IMG/VR virus record: IMGVR_UViG_3300005253_000062
Coordinates: 1 to 48,300 of that record
DNA: 48,300 nt
DNA from: a virus
Direction: 5' to 3' (one strand)
The position numbers were made by a program, and so were the translations under genes. The notes beneath the pieces are model-generated. The model was not told the origin of the DNA. It searched no databases and saw only the letters and a program-made list of their open reading frames with translations. Below are positions 1 through 8,479 of this stretch, in pieces (within the stretch, counting starts at the first letter, position 1; the number at the start of each line of letters is the position of its first letter).

Positions 1-121
1 GTAACGTCATTGTTATCTTTGATTAAGACCTGTGACGTTGTTCCGGTAGCGGTAGTCACCGGGACGGATATTACAACCTTGAGCAAAATCCCGTTGATGT
101 TAATTGCCTGGGTCGCAACAC
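1..121. repeat. Terminal direct repeat, copy 1 (circular assembly overlap)
   Basis: These 121 bases are identical to 48180-48300. A gene reads continuously across the join, so the repeat marks a circular assembly (an overlap of one k-mer length) or a terminally redundant genome, not a true internal duplication. Confidence 0.97.
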
Positions 122-236
122 TAGTATCGTCAGTGTCATAACTAGCCGTGATAAGATGTTCCCAGACTGGCAACAAGGGATCTATGCGCTGGTCTAACTC
201 GGTGGTAATTGTTATAGTTTGATCATCTACGCCCAT
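1..236 (-). CDS. Hypothetical virion-region protein, N-terminal part (gene spans the circular join)
   Basis: The ATG at 236 overlaps the TAA of the upstream adaptor gene as TAATG. Reading leftward gives MGVDDQTITITTELDQR and continues without a stop through position 1, which equals 48180, to the stop at 48029. The joined protein is 128 residues. It has no recognised domain; it is rich in beta-forming residues (LKVVISVPVTT) like small tail or head accessory proteins. It sits between the putative head-tail adaptor and a LamG-type protein, so a minor virion role is likely but inferred from position only. Confidence 0.8.
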   Translation of the reverse strand, partial: MGVDDQTITITTELDQRIDPLLPVWEHLITASYDTDDTSVATQAININGILLKVVISVPVTTATGTTSQVLIKDNNDV

Positions 237-1273
237 TAGAAACTCCTTTGAACTTGACCGCCCATTACATTATTGCGGGCCTTGCTTGATATTGAATCAA
301 TTCGGAATCTAAACGCATCGGTTAATTCTTCCGATACAGTTCTGTCCTTACTAATTACTCGTAAATATAAAATAGCGTCACCCAATGCTATTGCCGGTCC
401 CCACTTCAAATCGGGCAGGGCATTTGAATCATCTGAATCTAGGGCCGTACCCCTTACATTCCTGGGGGCGGTGATCCTGTAAATGTCATCCGGCTTCGGT
501 CTGAACCATAGTTTTTCCTGGTAGATCAAGCACGCTTCGGGAGGTCGACGTTTCTCCCACATACCATCTGTATAGGTCGCGGTAACAGTGCCACCAGTGG
601 CTAAGTCTGTCGTGCCGGGAATAAACCCTGCGGCGGCGGTTTCGATTACTGTGACGTATCCCATGAAAGCCGAATCGCTTCTCGCACTTCTTAAAGCGTC
701 TACAGCCAGGGCGGCGGTTAGGTATCCCGCCGAGTTATTGTCAGCCTCACTCACGGTAATAGTGCCGTCGGTTTCAATCGTTAAAGCGAATGCGCCGTAC
801 TTATTCTGTGGTATGGTATCGCCTGAGAGAGCCGTTTCGGCAGACGCCTTCGTATAAGTAGTGCCGTTGATGTCGTAGTGAAATTCAATGTTCTTGACTT
901 TCTTCGAGTCACCGGAACCTATAGTCAGAGTCGGGGGAGAGACGTACTGCTCGTCTTCGGGAAACATTCTAAAGAACCTTTCCGAGTCTCTAAAGTATTC
1001 CAACTCCACCGTACCGAACATTACAGGCGCTACTATCCTTCTATCCGTCTGAGCGAGAGCTACCGTACCATCATCAGTCATTGATGTTGTGGCGGCGTAA
1101 ATCGTTCGGAGGTCGTCTACGCCAGCTTGTTCCGGGAAATATTGAACGAGATAATCGTTTATCCGCTTGGCAACGTTAATAGCAGATATGTCGGTAGTTT
1201 CTTTGAGTCCGGTGATTTCCCGCCAGCGAGTGATGATTTCAGTCATCGTCCAGACATATTCTTGAGTCGCCAT
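236..1273 (-). CDS. Putative head-tail adaptor / head completion protein
   Basis: 345 residues from the ATG at 1273, chosen because TAAGGAG lies just upstream; the frame is open further, to 1312, but without a ribosome site. The N-terminus (ITRWREITGLKETTDI, then a helix ending NDYLVQYFP) resembles the start of podovirus head-to-tail adaptor proteins, which are helical there and followed by a beta-rich insertion; residues about 110-260 here are Thr/Ser/Gly-rich and beta-like. It would sit below the portal and join it to the tail. It lies in the late operon between fibre-type genes and shares a TAATG overlap with the next gene. The family call rests on N-terminal pattern and position, so it is moderate. 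Confidence 0.55.
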   Translation of the reverse strand: MATQEYVWTMTEIITRWREITGLKETTDISAINVAKRINDYLVQYFPEQAGVDDLRTIYAATTSMTDDGTVALAQTDRRIVAPVMFGTVELEYFRDSERFFRMFPEDEQYVSPPTLTIGSGDSKKVKNIEFHYDINGTTYTKASAETALSGDTIPQNKYGAFALTIETDGTITVSEADNNSAGYLTAALAVDALRSARSDSAFMGYVTVIETAAAGFIPGTTDLATGGTVTATYTDGMWEKRRPPEACLIYQEKLWFRPKPDDIYRITAPRNVRGTALDSDDSNALPDLKWGPAIALGDAILYLRVISKDRTVSEELTDAFRFRIDSISSKARNNVMGGQVQRSF

Positions 1274-1336
1274 GAAACTCCTTAAAGCGGACGGAAGCCC
1301 GAAGACTCCCATCCACCAAAGAGGAAAACCATATCT

Positions 1337-1573
1337 TTACGGACTATTCGGATCGACGGGTGCGAAGGCCGCTTGAATCTTTGCAATCACTATCTTGTCT
1401 TGCAAGATTTCCCTTACCAACCTTTGCTCCTCTGCGATAATCCTGTAAGTTTTGATTTTCTGTTTCGTCGCTCTGAGATTACTATCCGTCAGAACGTATT
1501 CGTTTACTACATAGCCAAGTACCGCTATGAGCGACACTATGACTATCGCTACTACAATGGTCTTCCTGTTCAT
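1337..1573 (-). CDS. Small membrane-anchored coiled-coil protein
   Basis: 78 residues. Residues about 5-25 (TIVVAIVIVSLIAVLGYVV) form one N-terminal transmembrane helix, followed by a charged helix with coiled-coil character (ATKQKIKTYRIIAEEQRLVREI). The plan is that of a bitopic inner-membrane protein with an extracytoplasmic helix, as in i-spanins, but it lies between virion genes instead of in an obvious lysis cassette and no Rz1-like partner was seen. An ATG with AAAGGGATACC upstream supports the start. Function not assigned. Confidence 0.65.
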   Translation of the reverse strand: MNRKTIVVAIVIVSLIAVLGYVVNEYVLTDSNLRATKQKIKTYRIIAEEQRLVREILQDKIVIAKIQAAFAPVDPNSP

Positions 1574-1584
1574 GGTATCCCTTT

Positions 1585-4500
1585 CTATGCATCAGGTATT
1601 ACTGCCGTCCTAACAGCGCCGAGATTGGTGTACGATACACCGATCCATCCGTCTGTAATATGATAGGTAAAGACAATCACATCGGTATCGGTGGCGAGAT
1701 ATTCAGTGCCGCCATCCGATGTATCGACGTTGTTGATAGTATCGTTACCGGCGGTAAGCGTTCTGATCTCGAAGTTGCCGCCTGCGTTGCAAAAGATCGT
1801 TACCTTTGTGCCCATTGGTGGGTTGTCCGGCAAGGTGATGAACTCAGTAACCCCTGTCGTGCCAGTGACGTTGCCGAATCTAATACCATCATTAACCTGT
1901 TGGCCTGCACCTTCTGCCCCGGCGGTAGTAAGGGTCTCACCCACGCCGGACTGAAGACCTAGTGCAGCCGACAGTGTTTCGTCAATCACAACAATCCCGG
2001 AATCTACGTGGATAGCTTCGTTGTTGGTCGAATCAATGTGCATGACGTACTCAGTGCCGCCGCCCGAAGTCGAAGTATCGACCATGTTGAGGGCAATACC
2101 TTCCTGACCGCTGATGTTCGTTCCAGATGAAGCTATTCTGAGCATTGTCGCCGTTGTGGCGGCAGCGGTCCCGTCATTGGTCAGGTGGACCATACCAGTA
2201 GAAGCAGCACCGACCCAGCCCGCACCGGCATCGCCAATTACCTTTTGGAGTGAAGCCGTCGTACTTGCAACACCGACTATGTGAATACCAGTTGCAGTAG
2301 TGGCGTTAGGAGTCACTTGAAGAACGTCAGCCGTTCCGACTCCTACTAACTGGACCGTGTCGTCGTCAGTATCGGCGCTTGTAATATCCAGCAATACGCC
2401 GTCAGTTGCACCCTGACCTGCGATAGTCATCTGGCCGTTGAGCCTCAAGTTCGGCGTAGTGGCAGTGACTTCGATCTCGACTGCATAGGCGTCGGTTACA
2501 GCCGCTCCGGTATCTTGAACGAATCTCGCCAAGAATCCTTCAGCAGCAGCTATGGTGGTTCCGGTATTATGCACCATCAACTGTGTCGCACCCGTATTGA
2601 CCACTGCATCGTCTTGCGTGAGAGTCAACTGGCCGATATTATCAGCACCGTCCCAGTTATTCGATGCGCCGTCGAGCGTGACCATAGACACAGTAGACGC
2701 GGCAAAGGCTGTGATGTTGATACCGCCTGTGTCAGTCTCGCCCGGAGTGATCTGTAAAGCATTGCCCGCGCCCGTAAGAGAAATCAGCACTGCATCCTGG
2801 TCGTCGCCTGCGGCTACACCGACTACTGACAGCATAGTACCACCGGAATTATCCTGCTGGGTGAAGGTCGTAAGGCCATTCACCGCCAAAGCAGGTTGGG
2901 TGGCGGGAACCTCAATCTCGACAGCAGTTGCGGACGCGGTAGCCGAACCGGAATGAATAAATCTCGCTAAGAAACCTTCACCGCTTGCTATCGGTGTGCT
3001 GCTATCGAGAACAACAATCGCGGACGCTCCCGTGTGAATATAAGGATCATCAGCCTGGATCAGTAGTTGGCCTTTATCATTGGCAAGGTCGATGTTATTC
3101 GTGGAGCCATCCAGAATCGCCAACGGGACAGTCCCGGAGGCTACAGCGACTATATTCAGACCGCCGGTATCGGTCTCGCCGGGGCTTATCTGTAAGGAAT
3201 CACCTGCACCAGTGTTAGAGATTGACATAGCATCAGCGTCACCGGAAGCACCCACGCCCACGACCTGAAAGAGCGTATCGCCAGCAGCATCTTGGCCATT
3301 GATCGCCGTGATACCATTCACTGCGAGCGCAGGTTGGGTGGCGGGAACCTCGATTTCAACTGCTGTTGCAGTAGCGGTGGCAGAACCTGAATGGACGAAC
3401 CTTGCTAAAAATCCTTCACCTGAAGCAATAGGCGTACTGCTATCAAGGATCATCAGTGCCGTCGCCCCGGTGTGAATGTAGGGATCGTCGGCCTGAATGA
3501 GTATCTGTCCTTTGTCGTCAGCTAAGTCAATGTTGTTCGTAGAGCCGTCGACTATGATTAACGGTACTGTACCGGACGCAGCAGCAATGACATTGATACC
3601 ACCAGAGTCGGCTTCGCCGGTTGTAATCTGTAGGGCGTCACCGGAACCTTGATGCGCAACCAATACCGTATCTGAGTTGCCGCCTGTATCAATTCCTGTA
3701 ATAGTCAGGAGATTACCACCGTTATTGATACCAGTAATAGTCTGGCTCGAACCTGTGAGAATCAGTGATCCGTTTGTGTCGCCATTCTGGTCCCATGTTA
3801 GATTGGAACCGACAGTCTCTCCGTAGAAGATATTGTCCACGCCGGTTCCGTCTATGCCAGTCGTAATGCCACCTGTACTGGTAAGACCTACTGAAGTTAG
3901 CAATCCAGCCTGATTGACACTCCAATTATCGCCTGCGATATCAGTACCACTTGGTTGACTGTCTATCGTAAGGCCGGTTCCAGTGTGTCCGGCGCCCATT
4001 GTGATCGTCATTGCGTCGGGATCGTTAGTCGAGTCGTCCTGAGTCAACGCCAAAAGCACCGTATTATCAGCAACGTCGTTATCGAATATAACCGATGCAG
4101 TGTCGACATCTATCGTACTACCTACGTTGTAGGCAGCATCCAGGCTGACTGAAGAACCAGTTTCAATCTCGGTCCACGTAGTGCCGTTCTTGCTGACGAA
4201 AAGCGTCTTGGCAGTAAGGTCATAGTACACCTTACCTTCGATAATGTCGTTATTCGTAGGCGCGGCAATAGGTGTATACTCGAACGTACCGGACGCAACC
4301 ACATCCCGAAGCCATTGCGATAGAGATTCAGGATTCGATGCGATGTCGTAGTTGATATCGCTCTTGATGAACTGACCATGAGTTACCGAGACAAAAAGTA
4401 AGCTCGCAATCACGATTGATGTCAATACTTTCTTCATAGCAAAACCCTTCTTCGGCTTCTTCGGCTTCTTCGGCTTCTGGCGAACACAACCAGCCAATTC

Positions 4501-4611
4501 AGTCCTTAATGCTTCTACTTCGTTTACAAATTCCTGCCGCAACCCCGTAAGGACTGCGGCAACTTCTTCCGGCCTATCGACTTCATCGAAGCCGTAAATT
4601 CGTGCTTTCAT
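1585..4611 (-). CDS. Large repeat-containing fibre-like protein with internal signal peptide
   Basis: 1008 residues in the longest frame. Residues 1-58 are a short charged segment ending in a KKPKKPKKPKK tract; Met59 (position 4437) starts a clear Sec signal peptide, KKVLTSIVIASLLFVSVTHG, with its own AGAAGGG ribosome site. Translation may therefore start at either place. The rest is Thr/Gly/Asp-rich and beta-like, with about four copies of a 146-residue unit; the first two are nearly identical (core DGSTNNIDLA, ADDPYIHTGA, STPIASGEGFLARF, VEIEVPATQPALAVNG) and the last two have diverged. Long beta repeats of this sort are typical of trimeric fibres or surface adhesins. Located two genes from the adaptor, it is probably a virion fibre, but export by Sec is the odd feature. 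Confidence 0.7.
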   Translation of the reverse strand: MKARIYGFDEVDRPEEVAAVLTGLRQEFVNEVEALRTELAGCVRQKPKKPKKPKKGFAMKKVLTSIVIASLLFVSVTHGQFIKSDINYDIASNPESLSQWLRDVVASGTFEYTPIAAPTNNDIIEGKVYYDLTAKTLFVSKNGTTWTEIETGSSVSLDAAYNVGSTIDVDTASVIFDNDVADNTVLLALTQDDSTNDPDAMTITMGAGHTGTGLTIDSQPSGTDIAGDNWSVNQAGLLTSVGLTSTGGITTGIDGTGVDNIFYGETVGSNLTWDQNGDTNGSLILTGSSQTITGINNGGNLLTITGIDTGGNSDTVLVAHQGSGDALQITTGEADSGGINVIAAASGTVPLIIVDGSTNNIDLADDKGQILIQADDPYIHTGATALMILDSSTPIASGEGFLARFVHSGSATATATAVEIEVPATQPALAVNGITAINGQDAAGDTLFQVVGVGASGDADAMSISNTGAGDSLQISPGETDTGGLNIVAVASGTVPLAILDGSTNNIDLANDKGQLLIQADDPYIHTGASAIVVLDSSTPIASGEGFLARFIHSGSATASATAVEIEVPATQPALAVNGLTTFTQQDNSGGTMLSVVGVAAGDDQDAVLISLTGAGNALQITPGETDTGGINITAFAASTVSMVTLDGASNNWDGADNIGQLTLTQDDAVVNTGATQLMVHNTGTTIAAAEGFLARFVQDTGAAVTDAYAVEIEVTATTPNLRLNGQMTIAGQGATDGVLLDITSADTDDDTVQLVGVGTADVLQVTPNATTATGIHIVGVASTTASLQKVIGDAGAGWVGAASTGMVHLTNDGTAAATTATMLRIASSGTNISGQEGIALNMVDTSTSGGGTEYVMHIDSTNNEAIHVDSGIVVIDETLSAALGLQSGVGETLTTAGAEGAGQQVNDGIRFGNVTGTTGVTEFITLPDNPPMGTKVTIFCNAGGNFEIRTLTAGNDTINNVDTSDGGTEYLATDTDVIVFTYHITDGWIGVSYTNLGAVRTAVIPDA

Positions 4612-4622
4612 TTTTTCCCTTT

Positions 4623-5213
4623 CTATGCAGCTTCGGGGAAAGGCACACCAAGCTTGTCGTAAATCGCCTTATCGAGAATCACCCCGAATTTGGCGTCTTG
4701 AGGAGCGTCGCCGTAGACTTCATACCTATACCTTCTCTTATGACCTATGATAGTCGAGATCATATTGTCTACTCTCGAATTCGGGTTCTGACGCATAGCG
4801 TGAATGGGACGCTTACCGATAGGATTGTTCATATCCTTGTTCTCGTCTATCAGGCATTGCGGTAGAACATGCAAATAACCGTGATAGAGATGGAAGGTAT
4901 GCGTACAACCCTTATTGAATTCGATATCAGCCTCGTCATCGTTTGCGTCTTCATAGACTGCGTACACCTTCTTCGAGTTGGCGATAGCAATTGTTTCAGG
5001 TGCAGGTTTAGCCTTCGTCTGAGGATCGAGCGAAAGCATAGCAGACACATCCTTGGCCCGCTCTGCCTTCGCTTTTTCCTTCAACTCAATTTCCTTCTTG
5101 TAAACAGCGACCTGAACCATTTCCTCAAGCTTCTCGTACTTGATATTCGGCGGTACTTTAAGCCCAAGCTTCTTGGCCTTTTCTCTAAGCTGCTCTATTG
5201 TTAATTCACTCAT
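4623..5213 (-). CDS. Virion-region protein with N-terminal HeH/SAP-like helix motif
   Basis: 196 residues. The N-terminus (SELTIEQLREKAKKLGLKV, then KYEKLEEMV) matches the two-helix pattern of HeH/LEM/SAP domains, which phages often place at the ends of small structural proteins. A Lys/Glu-rich linker follows (about 35-70), then a compact region with NPIGKRPIHAMRQNP. The gene lies between a decoration-like protein and the repeat fibre and has a good GAAAGGGAAG site. A head accessory role is inferred from position; no enzyme motif is visible. Confidence 0.6.
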   Translation of the reverse strand: MSELTIEQLREKAKKLGLKVPPNIKYEKLEEMVQVAVYKKEIELKEKAKAERAKDVSAMLSLDPQTKAKPAPETIAIANSKKVYAVYEDANDDEADIEFNKGCTHTFHLYHGYLHVLPQCLIDENKDMNNPIGKRPIHAMRQNPNSRVDNMISTIIGHKRRYRYEVYGDAPQDAKFGVILDKAIYDKLGVPFPEAA

Positions 5214-5235
5214 AATGGTCTTCCCTTTCTACTGA

Positions 5236-5892
5236 TTAAAGTCCGTCTACTCCGCTGGTAAAGTTGGCGACATCCTGATGATCCACAACGAAATCGGACA
5301 TCATGGCGGTGTAGTACATTTCCTGACCGTTCGTCATCAAGGCGGCGGCGACTCTAAAGCCTTTGTAGCCACCCAAGAACGTCGCCTGGTCGGTTATCTT
5401 ACGCCAGATAACTCCGTTGTCGGACGCAGTGTCGTCGTTGATATCAGCGGGCCACGTCGGCTCCGTAGAGTCGGTTGTCCCTGACGTGATACACTCGAAC
5501 AACACACTCCTGTCAACCAGAAGTCCGTTCTTATCCGTGGCTGTGAGAGTACCCCTTACGAGATCGCCTCGTTTAGTGGCACTTCTTTGCGTGTAGGCCG
5601 TTGACGCCTGCCAGTCGGCGGTAATTGCCCCTAAAGTCTGCGGGCCTTGAGTGCCGGTGTCGTAAGCTGCGAAGCCACCGGCGGCGGCGGCGAGCGTCTT
5701 CGTACCTGCGGTGTCAATGATGCCTTCCGTTGATTCGGCGTCTTCCATTTCCTGACCCCACCAGTAATACAGAAGCGGGTTCGCTGTTCCGTATTCGGCT
5801 ACGAACAAAAAGTCGGGAACGAAACCTACCGGGATGAAAACGATTGAACCGTCCGGCTCGAAATGTCCGGTTACTATACTATTAGCATTCAT
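5236..5892 (-). CDS. Putative head decoration / carbohydrate-binding-like protein
   Basis: 218 residues, directly downstream of the major capsid gene. Residues about 90-175 contain the pattern DWQASTAYTQ ... GDLVRGT ... VLFECITSGTTDSTEPTW ... DNGVIWRK. This is the small beta domain (WxAxTxYxxGDxV ... Y.C...GTS..EPTWP ... DG.V.W) found as an add-on in phage capsid decoration and tail proteins, thought to bind carbohydrate. The ribosome site TAAGGAG is strong. Being next to the capsid gene suggests a head decoration protein expressed at high level; specific ligand unknown. Confidence 0.6.
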   Translation of the reverse strand: MNANSIVTGHFEPDGSIVFIPVGFVPDFLFVAEYGTANPLLYYWWGQEMEDAESTEGIIDTAGTKTLAAAAGGFAAYDTGTQGPQTLGAITADWQASTAYTQRSATKRGDLVRGTLTATDKNGLLVDRSVLFECITSGTTDSTEPTWPADINDDTASDNGVIWRKITDQATFLGGYKGFRVAAALMTNGQEMYYTAMMSDFVVDHQDVANFTSGVDGL

Positions 5893-5956
5893 TTTTTTAC
5901 TCCTTAGTCTTTAGGAACCCATCACGCGGCCCCATAAGCGTTATTGCTGTAAGTCC

Positions 5957-6874
5957 TTATACAGTATGGATTAATGAGTGAATGGCAAGGTCTTGAAGTA
6001 CCTTGGCTGCATACCACTTCGACCATCCGACAGTTGACCATCTCTTGAGCGGCGACGTGCCCGGCGTCTGTACCAGGGGATTGTCACCGGCTTTGAGTTT
6101 GACGTTACCAAAAGCGTCCATGCCGATGATCGGGGCATAGTAGTTGCTTCCACTGGTAAAGCCATTGTTCGTCAGAATCCATCTGACCATTCCAGTCTGC
6201 CCCCACTCCATAGGGAGGGGTACGGCGTTCGGGCCGTAGTTCTTGATCGACAGGAAACCCGAGACGTTCTGCAAACGGATCATCGCCTCTGTATGAGCGA
6301 TTCCAATATACGCAGGCAACTGAGGAGACGTACCCTGGCCCGTGCCGGCGGCGACCTGATTGGTAACAGTCTCAATCCCGGCAGAGAACAATGTTTTGGT
6401 AATGATGTCGATGTCGGTCTTGTTCGGCAACGTAGCCGTACCGGAGCCGTTGGAGGCTGTGGTGGTACTGGATGTGCCCGAAATGACATCTCGGCAGAGG
6501 GTGTCGATAGTCAGTGCCATCTGCTTTGCGAGTCTTTCCGTCAATTGGGCCTGAGTCTGCTTGAGGCCGGTCATTAACAGTTTGCTCGTAAGCTTCATCC
6601 ACGCGCCGAACTCTTCCAACTTAACTGTAAGATCGTTGCGGGTTGCGAGGATGGGATTCGGGTCTTCGCCTTCGGTTAGCGGTACTGTCTGCGCCAACAG
6701 GGCACTCCAACGAATCCACTTCATCGTATCGCCTTCGTTCTGGGGTAAGGATACATCCTGTCCCCATCGGGCGTGGACGATGAACTTATCAATCGTCTTA
6801 AGAGCCTGCTGTTGCAGGAAAATATTCACTCCGTGAGGGGCTTGATTTGTCCCCATTACATTTTTGTTACCCAT
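5957..6874 (-). CDS. Major capsid protein, N4-gp56-like family
   Basis: 305 residues. The segment QTVPLTEGEDPNPILATRND followed by LEEFGAWMKLTSKLL is the hallmark of the N4-gp56 family of HK97-fold capsid proteins (PLTEG.....I.....TV.L..YG....T). A later stretch AYIGIAHTEAMIRLQNVSGF fits the conserved P-domain helix region, and the C-terminus (VGWSKWYAAKVLQDLAIHSL) fits as well. It follows the scaffold gene with a strong AAGGAG site, as expected for the most abundant virion protein. Length is at the short end for the family. Confidence 0.85.
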   Translation of the reverse strand: MGNKNVMGTNQAPHGVNIFLQQQALKTIDKFIVHARWGQDVSLPQNEGDTMKWIRWSALLAQTVPLTEGEDPNPILATRNDLTVKLEEFGAWMKLTSKLLMTGLKQTQAQLTERLAKQMALTIDTLCRDVISGTSSTTTASNGSGTATLPNKTDIDIITKTLFSAGIETVTNQVAAGTGQGTSPQLPAYIGIAHTEAMIRLQNVSGFLSIKNYGPNAVPLPMEWGQTGMVRWILTNNGFTSGSNYYAPIIGMDAFGNVKLKAGDNPLVQTPGTSPLKRWSTVGWSKWYAAKVLQDLAIHSLIHTV

Positions 6875-6884
6875 AATTTACTCC

Positions 6885-7661
6885 TTAACCGTGCTCTCCA
6901 TTCAATAAACTGGCAAAGAAAGCGTCACCCTCTTGCGAATTAGCGTTGGGAACGTGACCCTCTACGGCTACGCCGCCGCCGCCGCCTACCGATAAAGGTG
7001 AAGTGACACCTGTCTGGGCGGCTATCTGCTCTCTTGACGCAGCGGCGGCTTGCTCGAACACAGTTAATTTCGCCTGCTGTTCGGTAAACTGCTTCTGCCC
7101 CTGAGCCAGATTATAAGCCACCATCTGAGCTTGCGGGTTGCCCTGCGCAACCGTCTGTTGTAGGCCGGCCAATGCCGGATTAGATTGAAGAGCCTTCGTT
7201 AAATGTTCACTTGGTTTGAACATCCCACCCGAGCCTGAACCTACTACTTCGGCGAAGTCGGGATGTTGACTCATAAACGCTTGTGCCTGCATCTGTAAGT
7301 TCTGATTCTGTAATGCCTGGGCCTGCTCCTGCTGCATTTGACGAACAGCGCCGAAATTAACGTATTCGTCGTCCGCCGGAGCAGTCTGCGCGGGTTGCTG
7401 GGCCGCTGCTTGCTGCTGAAAGAACTGAGCATTGTACTCGGCTTGCTGCCTCGCTTGCTGTTCGGCGGCGAGTTGAGCTTCCGCTTCCTGTCGCTTCTTC
7501 GTCTCGGCAATTACAGCTTCTACAGATACCTTTTTCTCCGCGTCACCCGGAGCATCTTCATTGACCGTTTCCAGAGCGCCACCCTCTGGGATTTCATTGG
7601 CCGTTTCCAGAGCGCCACCCTCTGGGATTTCATTGACCGGATTTTCCTCTAAGTCTGCCAT
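6885..7661 (-). CDS. Scaffolding protein
   Basis: 258 residues, very rich in Gln, Ala and Glu, with a long helical centre (KKRQEAEAQLAAEQQARQQA) and a short C-terminal helical tail ending ASLLNGEHG. This composition and its place directly before the capsid gene are typical of phage capsid scaffolds, which guide procapsid assembly and then leave. The N-terminus carries a 12-residue tandem duplication (NEIPEGGALET twice), from two 36-nt DNA copies at 7559-7594 and 7595-7630. A terminator-like hairpin precedes the gene, so it may have a separate transcript. Confidence 0.8.
   Translation of the reverse strand: MADLEENPVNEIPEGGALETANEIPEGGALETVNEDAPGDAEKKVSVEAVIAETKKRQEAEAQLAAEQQARQQAEYNAQFFQQQAAAQQPAQTAPADDEYVNFGAVRQMQQEQAQALQNQNLQMQAQAFMSQHPDFAEVVGSGSGGMFKPSEHLTKALQSNPALAGLQQTVAQGNPQAQMVAYNLAQGQKQFTEQQAKLTVFEQAAAASREQIAAQTGVTSPLSVGGGGGVAVEGHVPNANSQEGDAFFASLLNGEHG
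7559..7630. repeat. Tandem 36-nt duplication inside scaffold gene
   Basis: Two adjacent 36-nt copies that differ at one base (CATTGACCG versus CATTGGCCG). They keep the reading frame and duplicate 12 residues near the scaffold N-terminus. Confidence 0.9.
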
Positions 7662-7686
7662 GTTGTACCTTTCTTCATATTACTCC

Positions 7687-7732
7687 AAAAAAACAACCCC
7701 GATATTAGAGCTATTGCCCTAAAGTCGGGGTT
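7687..7732 (-). terminator. Rho-independent terminator upstream of the scaffold gene
   Basis: On the minus strand AACCCCGA pairs with TCGGGGTT (7695-7702 with 7725-7732), with a nested TAGGGC/GCTCTA hairpin, followed by GTTTTTTT. It separates the terminase-portal block from the scaffold-capsid block, so it may lower read-through before a fresh start for capsid genes. Confidence 0.8.
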
Positions 7733-7776
7733 CGTCAGAATCGACCCTGTAATCTTTTAGTTGTCTACGACGCCAT

Positions 7777-7977
7777 CTACGGCGTTATGTGCATTGCATC
7801 TCCAAGCATTCCTGCGAGTGGCTCAAACTGGCCCATTTGCCGAGAGAGTGCGTTCTGCTTATCAAAGTTGCGACCTGATTCAAATGCAGTATCCAGTGCC
7901 GCATCCAACTTCTTGTTACGAGCAATTTTATCTACTCGCCGCTGACGTGCCGCTTTGTATTCTTTTCTCCAACTCAT
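7777..7977 (-). CDS. Small basic hypothetical protein
   Basis: 66 residues, starting MSWRKEYKAARQRRVDKIAR, strongly basic and helical at the N-terminus, then a Met/Phe-rich tail. Its ATG overlaps the stop of the upstream small gene (ATGA). It is the last gene before the terminator at 7687-7732, closing the terminase-portal block. No family recognised; position suggests a small packaging or head assembly helper. Confidence 0.65.
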   Translation of the reverse strand: MSWRKEYKAARQRRVDKIARNKKLDAALDTAFESGRNFDKQNALSRQMGQFEPLAGMLGDAMHITP

Positions 7978-8138
7978 TGCTTCTCCCTGGTATAGTGAAC
8001 TTCACAATCCACCTGGTCGGCATTGGGTTTATCTTTCGCAAAATGAAACTTCAACGAACCTTGAAACGCCGGAAAGGCCGCTTTTAATATACCTTTCACT
8101 TTCGTTAGTACCTTATCCTGTTCGGGTGTTTCTTTCAT
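7974..8138 (-). CDS. Hypothetical protein, 54 residues
   Basis: Starts at the ATG at 8138, which overlaps the TGA of the gene at 8135-8479 (ATGA), and ends at a TGA overlapping the next ATG. Sequence begins MKETPEQDKVLTKVKGILKA and ends HYTREKQ. Perfect coupling on both sides supports it as a real gene despite its size. Function unknown. Confidence 0.75.
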   Translation of the reverse strand: MKETPEQDKVLTKVKGILKAAFPAFQGSLKFHFAKDKPNADQVDCEVHYTREKQ

Positions 8139-8479
8139 CTTATTCCTAATTTCTGTTTCGCTCTGGTAATAAAGTCAATCTTTATCGTCTTTCTCGGCCA
8201 TATCTTCATCGCCGGTTTGCGATTGAACTTGGTCTTCTTTTCAAACGCCCAACATAAACTACCAAGACCACGAATGCAAGACTGAATTTCAAGTGTGCCT
8301 ATGCCCTTATCTTTGAGAACATCTTTCAGCGCGTAATGGAGGATTGCCTTCTGCTCCGTATCGAGAAGTCTGTACGCATTCACACCCTGTATATCGGGAG
8401 AAATGGCGGGGATTAAGGCAGGGGCGTTCTTAGCCGCCATCTTCATCAAGCCGCCTTGTTTTCGTTTGAATAGACTCAT
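8135..8479 (-). CDS. Hypothetical protein in portal operon
   Basis: 114 residues, basic, starting MSLFKRKQGGLMKMAAKN and containing RLLDTEQKAILHYALKDVLK, a predicted helical pair. Its ATG overlaps the portal stop (ATGA) and its stop overlaps the next start. No known motif is visible. Genes here in podoviruses are often small head or ejection helpers, but that is only positional. Confidence 0.65.
   Translation of the reverse strand: MSLFKRKQGGLMKMAAKNAPALIPAISPDIQGVNAYRLLDTEQKAILHYALKDVLKDKGIGTLEIQSCIRGLGSLCWAFEKKTKFNRKPAMKIWPRKTIKIDFITRAKQKLGIR

Noticed and set aside
1585-4611. CRISPR-like array
   Set aside because: The repeats are 438-nt in-frame coding units of a fibre gene; no short regularly spaced repeats occur in the window.
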